Origin: Candidatus Atribacteria bacterium UBA6251
GTDB taxonomy: Bacteria; Atribacterota; Phoenicimicrobiia; Phoenicimicrobiales; Phoenicimicrobiaceae
DNA length: 55,708 nucleotides
Assembly (NCBI GenBank): GCA_002441285.1
Contig: DJVR01000014.1
Coordinates: 1-55,708, forward strand
Reading direction: 5' to 3'
The first letter of the stretch is position 1, and the number at the start of each line of letters is the position of its first letter. A program made the position numbers and the translations under genes. The notes under the pieces are model-generated. The model was not told the origin of the DNA, searched no databases, and saw only the letters and a list, made by a program, of their open reading frames with translations. Of this stretch, positions 1 through 8,999 are shown one piece after another.

Positions 1-34
1 TCACTTTTAATTCTTAAATAACAAACGCACAAAG

Positions 35-68
35 TTGACTTGACAAGGGAAAACAATTATGTTATTAT
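35..68 (+). promoter_or_regulatory. Promoter of the ribose operon
   Basis: A -35 box TTGACA at 40-45 is followed by exactly 17 bases and a -10 box TATTAT at 63-68, close to the sigma-70 consensus. Transcription would start near 75, about 35 bases before the rbsK start. An overlapping TTGACT lies at 35-40. The palindromic operator at 67-95 covers the predicted start site. Confidence 0.75.
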
Positions 69-95
69 GAAATCGATATCAGAAAGCGATTTCAT
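67..95. promoter_or_regulatory. Palindromic operator for the LacI-family repressor
   Basis: A perfect 9-base inverted repeat, ATGAAATCG at 67-75 and CGATTTCAT at 87-95, is separated by 11 bases. It overlaps the end of the -10 box and the expected transcription start, where a bound repressor would block initiation. The LacI-type regulator is encoded as second gene of the same operon, so autoregulation with ribose as signal is the likely arrangement. The repressor assignment is inferred from position. Confidence 0.6.
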
Positions 96-109
96 AAATA
101 GGAGAAGTT

Positions 110-1015
110 ATGGAAAAGGTGCTGGTATTAGGAAGTATCAATATAGATTTTGTCTCCTTTGTCTCTCGCTACCCTCAACCCGGTGAAACTCTCGCTTGCA
201 ATGATTTCAGTATCTTTCAAGGAGGTAAGGGCGCCAATCAAGCTATCGCCCTTGCTAAGTTAGATATCCCCACTTTAATGTTAGGAAAAGTAGGCAAAGA
301 CGTCCTTAGTGGTTTTGCCCTTTCCTCATTACAAGAAAGCGGAGTAGATACTGACGGAATTTCCACAAGCTCGAAAAGTCCTACTGGTTCTGCTTCTATC
401 TGGGTTAATGCCCAGGGTCAGAATTCTATCGTAATCTATTCTGGAGCCAATGGAGAGGTTGATGAAGATTTTATTGTCCAGCATGAAAAATTCTTTGATG
501 AAGCCTCCTGGCTTTTAACTCAATTTGAAGTACCCTTAAAATCCATTCTATTAGCCTTAAAACTTGCCAAAAAACATGGCTTAAAGACCGTAGTTGATCC
601 TGCCCCGATAAAAAAAATTAACAATAACCAAATGTGGGAATTGGTAGATTATCTTCTTCCCAATGAAATAGAATTAAAAGAACTTACTCGTACCGAGGAT
701 GTTTTAAAAGGAATTAATATTATTAAATCTCGGGGAGTAAAAGAAATTATTGTTAAATTAGGTAAGAAAGGTGCAGTATATGAAGATGAGGGTAAATTAC
801 TTTCTTTCCCTGCTGTACCAGTAGATAAGGTAGTAGATACCACAGGAGCGGGGGATTGCTTTATAGCTGGATTTTTATCTGGAATGATTCAGTGGGGAGA
901 TATTCATCGGGCGATTAGAATAGGAAATTTAACTGCTTCTTATTCTATCCAGAAAAAAGGTGCAGCGATATCTTTCCCCAAAAAATCAGAGATTGATTGG
1001 AAGAAAGCAGAATGA
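110..1015 (+). CDS. rbsK: Ribokinase
   Basis: PfkB-family sugar kinase that phosphorylates D-ribose to ribose 5-phosphate with ATP in the cytoplasm. The N-terminus has the family pattern GSINIDFV followed by GGKGANQA near residue 40, and the C-terminal signature DTTGAGDCFIAGF near residue 245 contains the catalytic Asp of the anion hole. The length of 301 residues is normal for ribokinase. The ATG at 110 follows a GGAGAAG ribosome binding site. It is the first gene of the operon and overlaps the regulator gene by the ATGA at 1012-1015. Neighbouring RbsD and ABC transporter genes make ribose the most likely substrate. Confidence 0.93.
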   Translation: MEKVLVLGSINIDFVSFVSRYPQPGETLACNDFSIFQGGKGANQAIALAKLDIPTLMLGKVGKDVLSGFALSSLQESGVDTDGISTSSKSPTGSASIWVNAQGQNSIVIYSGANGEVDEDFIVQHEKFFDEASWLLTQFEVPLKSILLALKLAKKHGLKTVVDPAPIKKINNNQMWELVDYLLPNEIELKELTRTEDVLKGINIIKSRGVKEIIVKLGKKGAVYEDEGKLLSFPAVPVDKVVDTTGAGDCFIAGFLSGMIQWGDIHRAIRIGNLTASYSIQKKGAAISFPKKSEIDWKKAE

Positions 1016-2037
1016 AGAAAAAAAGTACAATTTACGATGTGGCGAAAAAAGCGGGTGTTTCCCCTTCAACTGTGTCTAGGGTAATGAATGCACCTGAAAT
1101 AGTAGCAGAAAATACTCGTCAAAAAGTGGCGAGTGCAGTAAAAGAGTTGTCTTATATTCCTAATATGATAGCAGCGAATATGCCCAGAAAAAGGACAAAT
1201 TATATAGGTTTGATAATACCGGATATAACCAATATATTCTTTTCAAATCTGGTAAGAGGAGTTCAGGATGTTTGTGAAAAATATGGATACAGTGTATTGG
1301 TGGTAAACTCAGATGATAGCCAGGAAAAAGAGGGTCGATATTTAAAGCTTTTATACTCCCGGCGGGTAGATGGAGTAATTTTGACAGTGGCTGGCTATCA
1401 GGAGGAAGAATTTCCCGAAGAAGAACTATCTTTACTTAAAAAGATGAACATAGTACTTATTGATAGAGAGATAAATGGGATGACAGCTCCTATTGTTAAG
1501 GTTAATAATTTTGGAGGGGCTTATTCAGCAGTTAAATATTTATTGAAGATGGGTCATAAAAAGATATTGCATTTAGCCGGGATAGAAGGTACCAAGACCA
1601 ATCAAGAAAGGAGGGGAGGGTATCTTTCTGCCTTGATAGAGTCCCACATTAATTGGAAAAAGGAATTGAACGCTGATTTCCGTCTGGATGCCGCATATCA
1701 GAAAATAATGAATTATTGGCCCCAGATAAAGAATTCAGACGAACTGCCTACAGCTATCTTTGCGGCAAATGATCTGATGGCTATTGGGGCTTTAAAAGCC
1801 TTTACCCAATTAAAGGTCCAGGTACCAGAAGAAGTGTCTATTATTGGTTTTGATAATATACCATTTTCTGATTGTACTCATCCTCCTTTGACCACTATTG
1901 CTCAGCCTACTTACTTAATGGGTCAGAGGGCAGTTGAAACTTTAATTAACCTTATTAGTAAAAAGAGAATAAAGAAATTTATAGAACTTGAAACTGAGCT
2001 TATTGAGCGGGATTCAGTAAGCAGACGGGAGGTTTAG
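1012..2037 (+). CDS. rbsR: LacI-family transcriptional repressor of ribose genes
   Basis: LacI/GalR-type regulator of 341 residues. The N-terminal helix-turn-helix reads TIYDVAKKAGVSPSTVSRVM, followed by the hinge helix region and a periplasmic-binding-protein-like sensor domain (GLIIPDITNIFFS, then GFDNIPFSDCTHPPLTTI near the C-terminus). I chose the ATG at 1012 because it forms an ATGA overlap with the rbsK stop; an upstream TTG at 997 would add only five residues without a better ribosome site. Being encoded within the ribose operon, it most likely represses it through the palindrome at 67-95 and releases DNA when ribose or a phosphate of it binds. Confidence 0.88.
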   Translation: MKKKSTIYDVAKKAGVSPSTVSRVMNAPEIVAENTRQKVASAVKELSYIPNMIAANMPRKRTNYIGLIIPDITNIFFSNLVRGVQDVCEKYGYSVLVVNSDDSQEKEGRYLKLLYSRRVDGVILTVAGYQEEEFPEEELSLLKKMNIVLIDREINGMTAPIVKVNNFGGAYSAVKYLLKMGHKKILHLAGIEGTKTNQERRGGYLSALIESHINWKKELNADFRLDAAYQKIMNYWPQIKNSDELPTAIFAANDLMAIGALKAFTQLKVQVPEEVSIIGFDNIPFSDCTHPPLTTIAQPTYLMGQRAVETLINLISKKRIKKFIELETELIERDSVSRREV

Positions 2038-2039
2038 AT

Positions 2040-2429
2040 ATGAAAAAAGGAGGTATTTTAAATTCCCAGCTTAATCGGGTTATTTCTGAAATGGGACATC
2101 GGGATATGTTAATTATTAGTGATGCCGGATTGCCCATCCCCAAAGAAGTTGAAAAAATTGATTTAGCTTTAAAGAGTGGAATTCCTTCTTTTGCTGAAGT
2201 CTTGCGAGCAATTCTTTCCGAATTAGAGGTTGAAGAGGCCTATGTTGCTGAAGAAATTAAAGAGAAAAATCCTCAAACTTCAAATATGATTTACTCATTA
2301 ATAGGAGAGGTTAAGTTTATTACCCATGAAGAGTTAAAGGAATTATCCAAAAAAGCCAGAGCGATTGTTAGGACGGGAGAATGCAGTCCTTATGCTAATA
2401 TTATTCTAATTTCAGGAGTGATATTTTGA
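2040..2429 (+). CDS. rbsD: D-ribose pyranase
   Basis: RbsD converts beta-pyranose ribose, the form delivered by the transporter, to the furanose form used by ribokinase. The 129-residue length and the N-terminal pattern MKKGGILNSQLNRVISEMGH with its catalytic His at residue 20 match the RbsD/FucU family, as does the C-terminal stretch RTGECSPYANIILISGV. The start ATG lies two bases after the rbsR stop behind GGGAGG. The stop overlaps the TTG start of rbsA, indicating translational coupling. Confidence 0.92.
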   Translation: MKKGGILNSQLNRVISEMGHRDMLIISDAGLPIPKEVEKIDLALKSGIPSFAEVLRAILSELEVEEAYVAEEIKEKNPQTSNMIYSLIGEVKFITHEELKELSKKARAIVRTGECSPYANIILISGVIF

Positions 2430-3937
2430 ACGATTTAGCCTTAGAATTTATTAATATTTCTAAAAGTTTTCCTGGGGTGCAAGCCTTAAAAGAAGTCAGC
2501 ATTCAGATAAAAAAAGCTGATGTTCATGCCATTGTAGGAGAAAATGGTGCTGGTAAGTCTACTTTAATGAAGATAGCAGTAGGGGAATTGCTTCGAGATG
2601 CCGGGGTTATCAAAGTATTTGGCAGGGAAGCTCAGATTAATTCTCCTTTTGACGGCTATCGTTATGGAATTAGTTTAATCCATCAGGAATTTAGTTTAGT
2701 CCCTACTTTAGACGTAGCTCAAAACATTTTTTTAGGCCGAGAATTAACCAGAGGATATTTATCCTTTATGGATAATAACTTAATGTATAAACAGACCGAG
2801 AAGATTTTAGATTCCCTAAAAATGTTTCATTTAGATCCATGTGCAAAGGTAAAAGATTTAACTGTTGCCCAGAAACAGGTGGTTGAAATAACCAAAGCAC
2901 TATCTTTAAATTCTAAAATAATTATTATGGATGAGCCTACTGCTGCCTTAACCTTAGAAGAAACTCGGCGCCTATTTGAAGTGATTAGGGAACTAAAAGC
3001 TAAAGGGGTTACCATTCTGTTTATTTCTCACCGTATAGAAGAGATATTTGAAATAGCTGATAAGGTAAGTATACTTCGTGATGGAGAATTAATCTTGACC
3101 AAATCGGTAGCCCAGATTAATCGCGATCAAATTATTAATAATATGGTTGGTCGTTCTTTGGAATTTATTTTCCCTCCCAAGGTTAAAAAGAAAGAAGAAG
3201 CAGAAGTAATTTTAGAAGTAAAAAAAATTAGCAAGGAAAGACAATTTACCAATATCTCCTTTCAACTCAAAGAAGGAGAAATCCTTGGTTTAGCAGGTCT
3301 GGTAGGTGCTGGTCTTTCAGAAGTAGCCTTGTCTATCTTTGGATTAAATCATTTAGATGAAGGAGAATTATATATAAAAGGAGAAAAAGTAAATATAAAT
3401 TCTCCTTTTGAAGCTATAAGATATGGGGTGGCTTTACTGCCTGAGGACAGAAGAGAATTAGGATTAGTTATTGTTAGAAGTGTATTAGAAAATCTTACTC
3501 TCCCTTCACTTTATTGGGATATTGCCAGGAAATATTTTATTGACCTAAAGAGAGAATTATCTCTGGCCAATGAAGTACAGAAAGAGCTATCTCTTCGTTT
3601 TGCTTCCTTTTCACAAAAGGTTGAATCTTTAAGTGGAGGTAATCAACAGAAGGTAGTAGTTGGTAAATGGCTGCTTACTAAGCCTAAGATTTTAATTATG
3701 GATGAACCTACAAGAGGAATAGATGTAGGAGCTAAATTAGAAATTTATAATATTGTTAATGCTCTGGCCCAAAAAGGGATAGGGATAATCTTTATCTCTT
3801 CCGAGTTCTCTGAAATATTAGGTATTGCACATCGAGTTTTAGTAATGAGTGAGGGAAGAATTACTGCAGAATTAGATCCGAAAAATTCAACAGAAGAGGA
3901 TATTCTAAAATTTGCTACCAGGGAAAAGGTATCGTGA
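2426..3937 (+). CDS. rbsA: Ribose ABC transporter, ATP-binding protein
   Basis: Sugar-type ABC ATPase of 503 residues with two nucleotide-binding domains in tandem, as usual for RbsA/MglA proteins. The first domain has Walker A GENGAGKST near residue 40 and Walker B IIIMDEPTAAL; the second has the degenerate loop GLVGAGLSEVA, the signature SLSGGNQQKVVVGKWL and Walker B ILIMDEPTRGID. The second domain's altered P-loop is typical of the family. The start is a TTG at 2426 overlapping the rbsD stop, preceded by GGAG. It powers ribose import together with RbsC and RbsB. Confidence 0.93.
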   Translation: MNDLALEFINISKSFPGVQALKEVSIQIKKADVHAIVGENGAGKSTLMKIAVGELLRDAGVIKVFGREAQINSPFDGYRYGISLIHQEFSLVPTLDVAQNIFLGRELTRGYLSFMDNNLMYKQTEKILDSLKMFHLDPCAKVKDLTVAQKQVVEITKALSLNSKIIIMDEPTAALTLEETRRLFEVIRELKAKGVTILFISHRIEEIFEIADKVSILRDGELILTKSVAQINRDQIINNMVGRSLEFIFPPKVKKKEEAEVILEVKKISKERQFTNISFQLKEGEILGLAGLVGAGLSEVALSIFGLNHLDEGELYIKGEKVNINSPFEAIRYGVALLPEDRRELGLVIVRSVLENLTLPSLYWDIARKYFIDLKRELSLANEVQKELSLRFASFSQKVESLSGGNQQKVVVGKWLLTKPKILIMDEPTRGIDVGAKLEIYNIVNALAQKGIGIIFISSEFSEILGIAHRVLVMSEGRITAELDPKNSTEEDILKFATREKVS

Positions 3938-3938
3938 T

Positions 3939-4871
3939 ATGAATAATTTTAAATTTAAAAATGTAGTTCGACAATATGGTATATTAATCGGTTTAATCGG
4001 ATTAATTACAGTGTTTTCTATTTTATCTGAGCGATTTTTCACTTTATCCAATATGCTCATTGTAATGAGGCAGACTTCTTTTGTAGCTTTTCTGGCTATC
4101 GGTATGTCTTTTGTAATTCTGGGAGCTGGTATAGACCTTTCTGTAGGTTCTGTATTGGCTTTTTCTGGCGCAGTAGGAGCTGGAGTAATGCAAAATGGAG
4201 GAGTATTTTTAGGTATCCTTGCTGGCCTGGCTGTAGGGGCTGGCTTAGGTGCATTTAATGGTATAGTAATTACTAAATTAAAAATACCTGCCTTTATCGC
4301 AACTCTGGCTATGATGGCTATAGCTCGGGGAGGAACCCTGGTCTATACCGATGGACGCCCGATTACTGGTTTGCCTTCTTCTTTTGGCTTTATTGGAAGA
4401 GGATATATAGGAAATATCCCTTTTCCTATCATCTTGATGTTTATTATCTTTGTTTTAGCATATATTGTTTTAAAATTAACCAGATTTGGCCGATATGTCT
4501 ACGCCACCGGAGGCAACATTAATGCTGCTCGGGCTTCTGGAATAAAAGTGGACAATGTTATTATTTCTAGCTTTACTATTAGTGGTTTCCTTTCCGGATT
4601 AACCGGAATAATTCTGGCTTCCCGGCTTAATTCTGCCCAGCCCACAGCTGGTATGGGTTATGAGTTAGATGCTATTGCAGCTGTAGTTTTGGGTGGAACC
4701 AGTCTTTTTGGTGGAGAAGGAGAGTTATGGGGTACTCTGGTTGGGGCTTTTATTATGGGTATCTTAAACAATGGATTAAATATGCTTAATGTTTCGTCTT
4801 TTTACCAACAAGTGGTAAAAGGTATAGTTATATTAATAGCTGTCACAGTAGCTCAAAGTGGTAAGAAATGA
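3939..4871 (+). CDS. rbsC: Ribose ABC transporter, permease
   Basis: Inner-membrane permease of 310 residues with about nine to ten hydrophobic segments. It shows the BPD_transp_2 family patterns GAGIDLSVGSVLAFSGAV and, in the cytoplasmic coupling loop, GRYVYATGGNINAARASGI, followed by AAVVLGGTSLFGGEG. I chose the ATG at 3939, one base after the rbsA stop; the frame is open back to 3912 but that start would lie inside rbsA. Its operon position and family patterns identify it as the channel partner of RbsA. Confidence 0.92.
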   Translation: MNNFKFKNVVRQYGILIGLIGLITVFSILSERFFTLSNMLIVMRQTSFVAFLAIGMSFVILGAGIDLSVGSVLAFSGAVGAGVMQNGGVFLGILAGLAVGAGLGAFNGIVITKLKIPAFIATLAMMAIARGGTLVYTDGRPITGLPSSFGFIGRGYIGNIPFPIILMFIIFVLAYIVLKLTRFGRYVYATGGNINAARASGIKVDNVIISSFTISGFLSGLTGIILASRLNSAQPTAGMGYELDAIAAVVLGGTSLFGGEGELWGTLVGAFIMGILNNGLNMLNVSSFYQQVVKGIVILIAVTVAQSGKK

Positions 4872-4966
4872 GAAATTACTCAAAATGGGGGTGAGAGAAT
4901 AGAAAAAAGAATGTTTGTGTATTAGAGTTAACCTATTTCTAAAAAATATTGTAGGAGGTGTCTTAA

Positions 4967-5851
4967 ATGAAAAGGTTATTACTTGCAATTTGTATGGTGG
5001 TAATTTTAGGAGTTTCTGCTTTTGCGAGTAGTATGACTGTGGGATTATCAGTCTCTACTCTAAATAACCCATTTTTTGTAATCTTAAGGGATGGCGCTAT
5101 AGAACAGGCAAAAATCCTTGATGTGGAATTAGTAGTGATGGATGCTCAGAATGACCCAGCTAAACAGGTGTCTGATATCGAAGACTTACTCCAGAAAAAA
5201 GTTGATGTTATTCTCTTAAATCCTACTGATGCTGATGCTTTAGTTCCAGCAGTTGAACAGGCTAATAAAGCTGGTATTCCTCTATTAACTATTGACCGCA
5301 GTGTTAGTGGTGGAGATGTGGCTTTACACATTGCCTCTGATAATACCAAAGGAGGAGAGATGGCAGCAGCCTATGTAGTAGAGCAATTAGGAGGAAAGGG
5401 AATCGTAGTAGAATTAGAAGGAATTACCGGTGCATCTGCTGCCCGGGAAAGGGGGCAGGGTTTTGATACATATATAGCTAAATATCCTGATATTAAGTTA
5501 GCTGCCAAGCAGACAGCTGATTTTGATAGGGCTAAAGGAATGAGTGTTATGGAAAATATCCTTCAAGCCCAACCAAAAATTGATGCAGTATTTGCCCAGA
5601 ATGACGAGATGGCTCTGGGAGCAATTCAAGCTATAAAAGCAGCTAATAGACAAAATGAGATGTTTGTAGTAGGGTTTGATGCCGTGCCTGATGCTCTTGA
5701 TGCTATTAAAGCGGGAGATATGAAAGCTACTATTGCTCAACAACCCTGGATGATGGGAGTTCTGGGAGTAATGAATGGTTATTTGGTAGTAAACGGAGTG
5801 GAATTAGGTGTAGAATTTATACCTGTTCCCTTAAAGGTTATTACCGAATAA
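4967..5851 (+). CDS. rbsB: Ribose ABC transporter, substrate-binding protein
   Basis: Extracytoplasmic sugar-binding protein of 294 residues. A signal peptide is visible (MKRLLLAICMVVILGVSAFA, cleavage probably after SAFA); there is no lipobox Cys, so the mature protein should be free in a periplasm. Ribose-binding patterns include LNNPFFVILRDGA, NPTDADALVPAV, the DR in LLTIDRSV, and GASAARERGQGF. It follows rbsC after a 95-base gap with its own strong GGAGGTG ribosome site, which fits the higher expression needed for a binding protein. It is the last gene of the operon. Confidence 0.92.
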   Translation: MKRLLLAICMVVILGVSAFASSMTVGLSVSTLNNPFFVILRDGAIEQAKILDVELVVMDAQNDPAKQVSDIEDLLQKKVDVILLNPTDADALVPAVEQANKAGIPLLTIDRSVSGGDVALHIASDNTKGGEMAAAYVVEQLGGKGIVVELEGITGASAARERGQGFDTYIAKYPDIKLAAKQTADFDRAKGMSVMENILQAQPKIDAVFAQNDEMALGAIQAIKAANRQNEMFVVGFDAVPDALDAIKAGDMKATIAQQPWMMGVLGVMNGYLVVNGVELGVEFIPVPLKVITE

Positions 5852-5869
5852 AATAAATCAGTAAATCGG

Positions 5870-5911
5870 GGGATGGTTCTTTTAATTATTTTTAAAACAA
5901 AGAACCATCCC
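5870..5911 (+). terminator. Hairpin after rbsB, possible terminator
   Basis: A perfect 13-base inverted repeat (5870-5882 with 5899-5911, GGGATGGTTCTTT and its complement) surrounds a 16-base loop, beginning 18 bases after the rbsB stop. Position fits the end of the ribose operon. No run of T follows on the plus strand, so it may stabilise the 3' end of the transcript rather than terminate on its own. Confidence 0.5.
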
Positions 5912-6149
5912 TAAAAAAATATTTTAAAAAGGAAAGACAATTTCTTATCTTCATTTTATTCTTCATATTACAACCTCCTTCTAATTTTTTTATTCTTTGA
6001 AATTATAGTGGAAAACTACATAAAAATCTGCTCATGTTTTTATCTTTACAAAAAGAGGGTTTTCAAGAATTTTGTAGACTAAAGAAAACAAGAAATAGCC
6101 TTTTGTCACTATTTTTATTATAATATTAATTATTTTAGAGGAGGCAAAG

Positions 6150-7208
6150 ATGCAGCGGAAAAAACGAGTTTTGGTAATTTTTACCGGAGGGATTATAGTC
6201 AGTAGTTTTCAGGGTAGGGGCAAAAGGCTACATGCCCGAATAATAGAATTTTTAAATCACTGTATAATTATGTAGAAAAATTTTTCCAGGAGAAAAATAT
6301 AGAATTAATCTGCCAGGAACCTTTAGGAATGCCGGGAGAAGATAGTTCTAATCTTGGTCCGGAAGAATGGATAAAAATCACTTCTGTTATAGTAGAAGAA
6401 CTTCAAAAAGGTCTTGACGGAGTATTGATTCTGTATGGAACAGACACTATGGCATATCTATCATCCTGGCTTAGTGTTTGTTTCCCCCAAGTTACTATTC
6501 CTATAGTTATCACTGGGAGTCAACTTACTTTGGACTATATGCCAGAAGATGTTACAGTAAATTTACGTGGGGCTGCTCAAGTGGCTTGTTCGGACTTTTC
6601 CGAGGTATGGATTTATTGTAATTGGAAACTAATTCCTGGAGCTCGAGCCCATAAGGCACATGCTTTACATCCCGATGTCTTTATTACCGTGAATGGTACT
6701 CCAATTTATTTTAATCCTGAGTGGGCTCTGGGAAGAAAGAGTATGATTAAATCAGAGAAAAATAGAAATTTTGCGCCGTCTTTATGGTTGAATAAAGTTT
6801 TAAGTTTTGATAAGGATGAAGCAAGAAAAATTTATGATAAGATAGGGTTGGATTATGTGTACTCCAGGTATGAGGTTATGGCATATCGATAACCAGGAGA
6901 AAATACTTTGTATATATGGTTTTGGAACGGGGGATGCCCCTACTGAAGTTTTAAATTATATACGAAATTTTTATATGAACAAATCAAAACCCTGTATAAT
7001 TGCTTGCAGTCAGGCCGAGGGGGATATTAAAAAACCCAAATATTATAAAAATGTAGGTATTGCCTGGTTGGCTGAAGACGGATTTAAAGTCTGGAGTCAG
7101 ATGGATTATCCTATAGAATTTATTCACGCACTGGCCTGTTTTTCTTTGTTGGTATCCTTTGATGACCCTGGACAAATCCTTTCTAAATATTTAGAAGGAC
7201 CATTATAA
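6150..7208 (+). pseudogene. Type I L-asparaginase, broken in three reading-frame pieces
   Basis: Three pieces in different frames together match a cytoplasmic AnsA-type asparaginase. Piece one starts at ATG 6150 behind GGAGG and reads VLVIFTGGIIVSS, the family's first motif. It hits a stop at 6273-6275, while the next frame carries on from about 6260. Piece two (to 6892) holds the motifs GEDSSNLGPEEW, LYGTDTMAY and the HK of GARAHKAHA. Piece three (open from 6855) resumes with ILCIYGFGTGDAPTEV and the C-terminal domain. At least two frameshifts are needed (about 6256-6262 and 6885-6893). The catalytic Thr of TGGTI is Ile here. Two frame breaks plus loss of a key residue argue for real decay rather than a single sequencing slip. 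Confidence 0.8.
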
Positions 7209-7350
7209 TAATAAATAAAAAATAAAAGGGCGAAGCCCGTTCTTTAACGAGTGTATGGTTAAAAAATAATATGAATGTTAAGCAAAATTTGGTATAAAAA
7301 ATAATAGTAAAAATGTTTTTAGATTAAAAAATGAGGAGGATAACAATACA

Positions 7351-8073
7351 ATGGAGAAGATAATAAAAAATTCGAACATTAAATATTCGTATAGAATGAT
7401 ACATTGTTTTTTGTTGTTGGGCTTCATTCTGGTTTTGATGGCAGGTAGTGCTTACTGTATAGATTTTAGTATTTCACCAACTATTTCCTTTGAGGAAGGG
7501 GAGTTAAGGCTGGATAGGCTTAAAATGGCAGTTGCTGGAGAATTTTTTGGAATAGATACTAAGTTAATATTAGACTATCGTCAGAGAGGATTTTATCCCG
7601 AAGATATTGTTACTGCTTTGTTTTTCTCAGGGGATAGTCGGAGACCACTTCCTTTGATTTTTGTCCTGCGGAAGGGGGAAGGGGATTGGAGTAGAGTTGC
7701 TGGTATATTAGGATTACCTCCTAATGCTCATGGTATGCAGATGGCTTTAACTCATGGAAAAGGTAAAAAAGTAGGGCTCGAAACTAGGTTAGCACCAGAG
7801 AGAATTATCTTTCTTAATTTTATAAGCGATTATTACAGGATCGAGATGGACAGATTATTGCTTTACATTGAAAGAGGATTTACTCTAAATGATATTCTCC
7901 TGGCAGTAAATTTAGGAGCACATGAGAGAATTAGTTTTGAACTATTACTAAAAGATAGGGAGAGAGGATTAGACTGGTCTATGATATTAAGACAAAGAAA
8001 TATCTCGGAGGAAAAATTATTTTTACCCCATAAATCTGAAGTAAAATACAAGAATAAACCAGTGCTTAAATAG
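7351..8073 (+). CDS. Secreted protein of unknown function with an internal duplication
   Basis: I do not recognise a named family. The 240-residue product has an N-terminal hydrophobic segment (residues about 19-36, LLLGFILVLMAGSAYC), so it is probably exported or membrane anchored. Two stretches resemble each other: residues about 68-120 (GIDTKLILDYRQRGFYPEDI to GDWSRVAGILGL) and about 153-215 (RIEMDRLLLYIERGFTLNDI to GLDWSMILRQRNI). Each has the plan: helix, RGF, x-x-DI, a hydrophobic helix, a charged segment, and (G/L)DWS near the end. Start ATG 7351 follows an AGGAGG-type site 11 bases upstream. It stands alone between the broken asparaginase and an ADP-ribosylglycohydrolase. Confidence 0.7.
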   Translation: MEKIIKNSNIKYSYRMIHCFLLLGFILVLMAGSAYCIDFSISPTISFEEGELRLDRLKMAVAGEFFGIDTKLILDYRQRGFYPEDIVTALFFSGDSRRPLPLIFVLRKGEGDWSRVAGILGLPPNAHGMQMALTHGKGKKVGLETRLAPERIIFLNFISDYYRIEMDRLLLYIERGFTLNDILLAVNLGAHERISFELLLKDRERGLDWSMILRQRNISEEKLFLPHKSEVKYKNKPVLK

Positions 8074-8211
8074 GTAGATACATCTGAAAATACCTAGAAT
8101 CGGTTATTGGAATATAGCCCAAACCCGCGCATCCGATAAATAATAAAAATGCCAAGTTATGCACTTTTGATAGAATTTAGAATTAATTTATTTTCAAGGT
8201 AGGAGCATATT

Positions 8212-8988
8212 ATGCTTGGAGCTATAGCTGGAGATATTATTGGTTCGGTATATGAGGGGATACCGATTAAAAGAACTGATTTTGAGCTTCTTAATCAGTG
8301 GTGTACTTTTACAGATGATACAGTCCTAACTATTGCCACTGCAGATTGTATTTTACACCAGAAAGATTTTGCAGTTACTTATAGAGAATATTGCAAAAGA
8401 TATCCTAATGCCGGATATGGAGGATACTTCATAAGATGGGCTTTTACTTCGGGAGCAGGTCCTTATAACAGTTTAGGTAATGGTTCAGCTATGCGGGTTA
8501 GCCCTATAGGGTTTGCCTACAAGAATTTGGATGAAGTATTAAAACAGGCTAAAGAAAGTGCTCAGGTTACTCACAATCATCCGGAGGGGATAAAAGGAGC
8601 GCAAGCAGTGGCAGCTGCCATCTTTTTGGCTCGAACAGGTAAGAAAAAAGAGGAAATAAAGGAATTTATTGAGAAAAAGTTTAGTTACAATTTAGGAGAC
8701 AGGATAGAAAATATTCAAAGATGGTATAGTTTTGACCCCACTTGTCCAGGGAGTATACCTCAGGCTATCATAGCTTTTCTGGAATCAGAGAATTATGAAG
8801 ATGCGATTCGCAAAGCCATATCCTTGGGGGGAGATAGTGATACCCTGGCCTGTATGGCTGGAGGAATAGCTGAAGCTTATTATGGAATTGTCCCGAAAAA
8901 GATTAAAAAATTTGTTTTTAAAAAACTGGATAAATATATGTACGCTATTATAAATGAATTTTACGAGAAATACATTAATGTAAAATGA
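8212..8988 (+). CDS. ADP-ribosylglycohydrolase family protein
   Basis: DraG/ARH-type hydrolase of 258 residues that removes ADP-ribose from proteins, nucleic acids or small ADP-ribosylated molecules. The N-terminus GAIAGDIIGSVYEG, the metal-binding TFTDDTVLT near residue 38, NGSAMRVSPIG, and the C-terminal GGDSDTLACMAGGIAEAYYG with the second set of metal-binding Asp residues are all intact, so two-Mg-type catalysis is expected. The ATG at 8212 follows AGGAG. It ends 11 bases before the convergent MATE gene. The substrate cannot be read from sequence; released ADP-ribose could feed the ribose pathway upstream, but this is speculative. Confidence 0.88.
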   Translation: MLGAIAGDIIGSVYEGIPIKRTDFELLNQWCTFTDDTVLTIATADCILHQKDFAVTYREYCKRYPNAGYGGYFIRWAFTSGAGPYNSLGNGSAMRVSPIGFAYKNLDEVLKQAKESAQVTHNHPEGIKGAQAVAAAIFLARTGKKKEEIKEFIEKKFSYNLGDRIENIQRWYSFDPTCPGSIPQAIIAFLESENYEDAIRKAISLGGDSDTLACMAGGIAEAYYGIVPKKIKKFVFKKLDKYMYAIINEFYEKYINVK

Positions 8989-8999
8989 GAAAGGTTTCA

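Noticed and set aside
7228..7238. GGGC-GAA-GCCC mini hairpin as terminator after the asparaginase relic
   Set aside because: The stem is only four pairs and is followed by a short, interrupted T stretch; too weak to claim.
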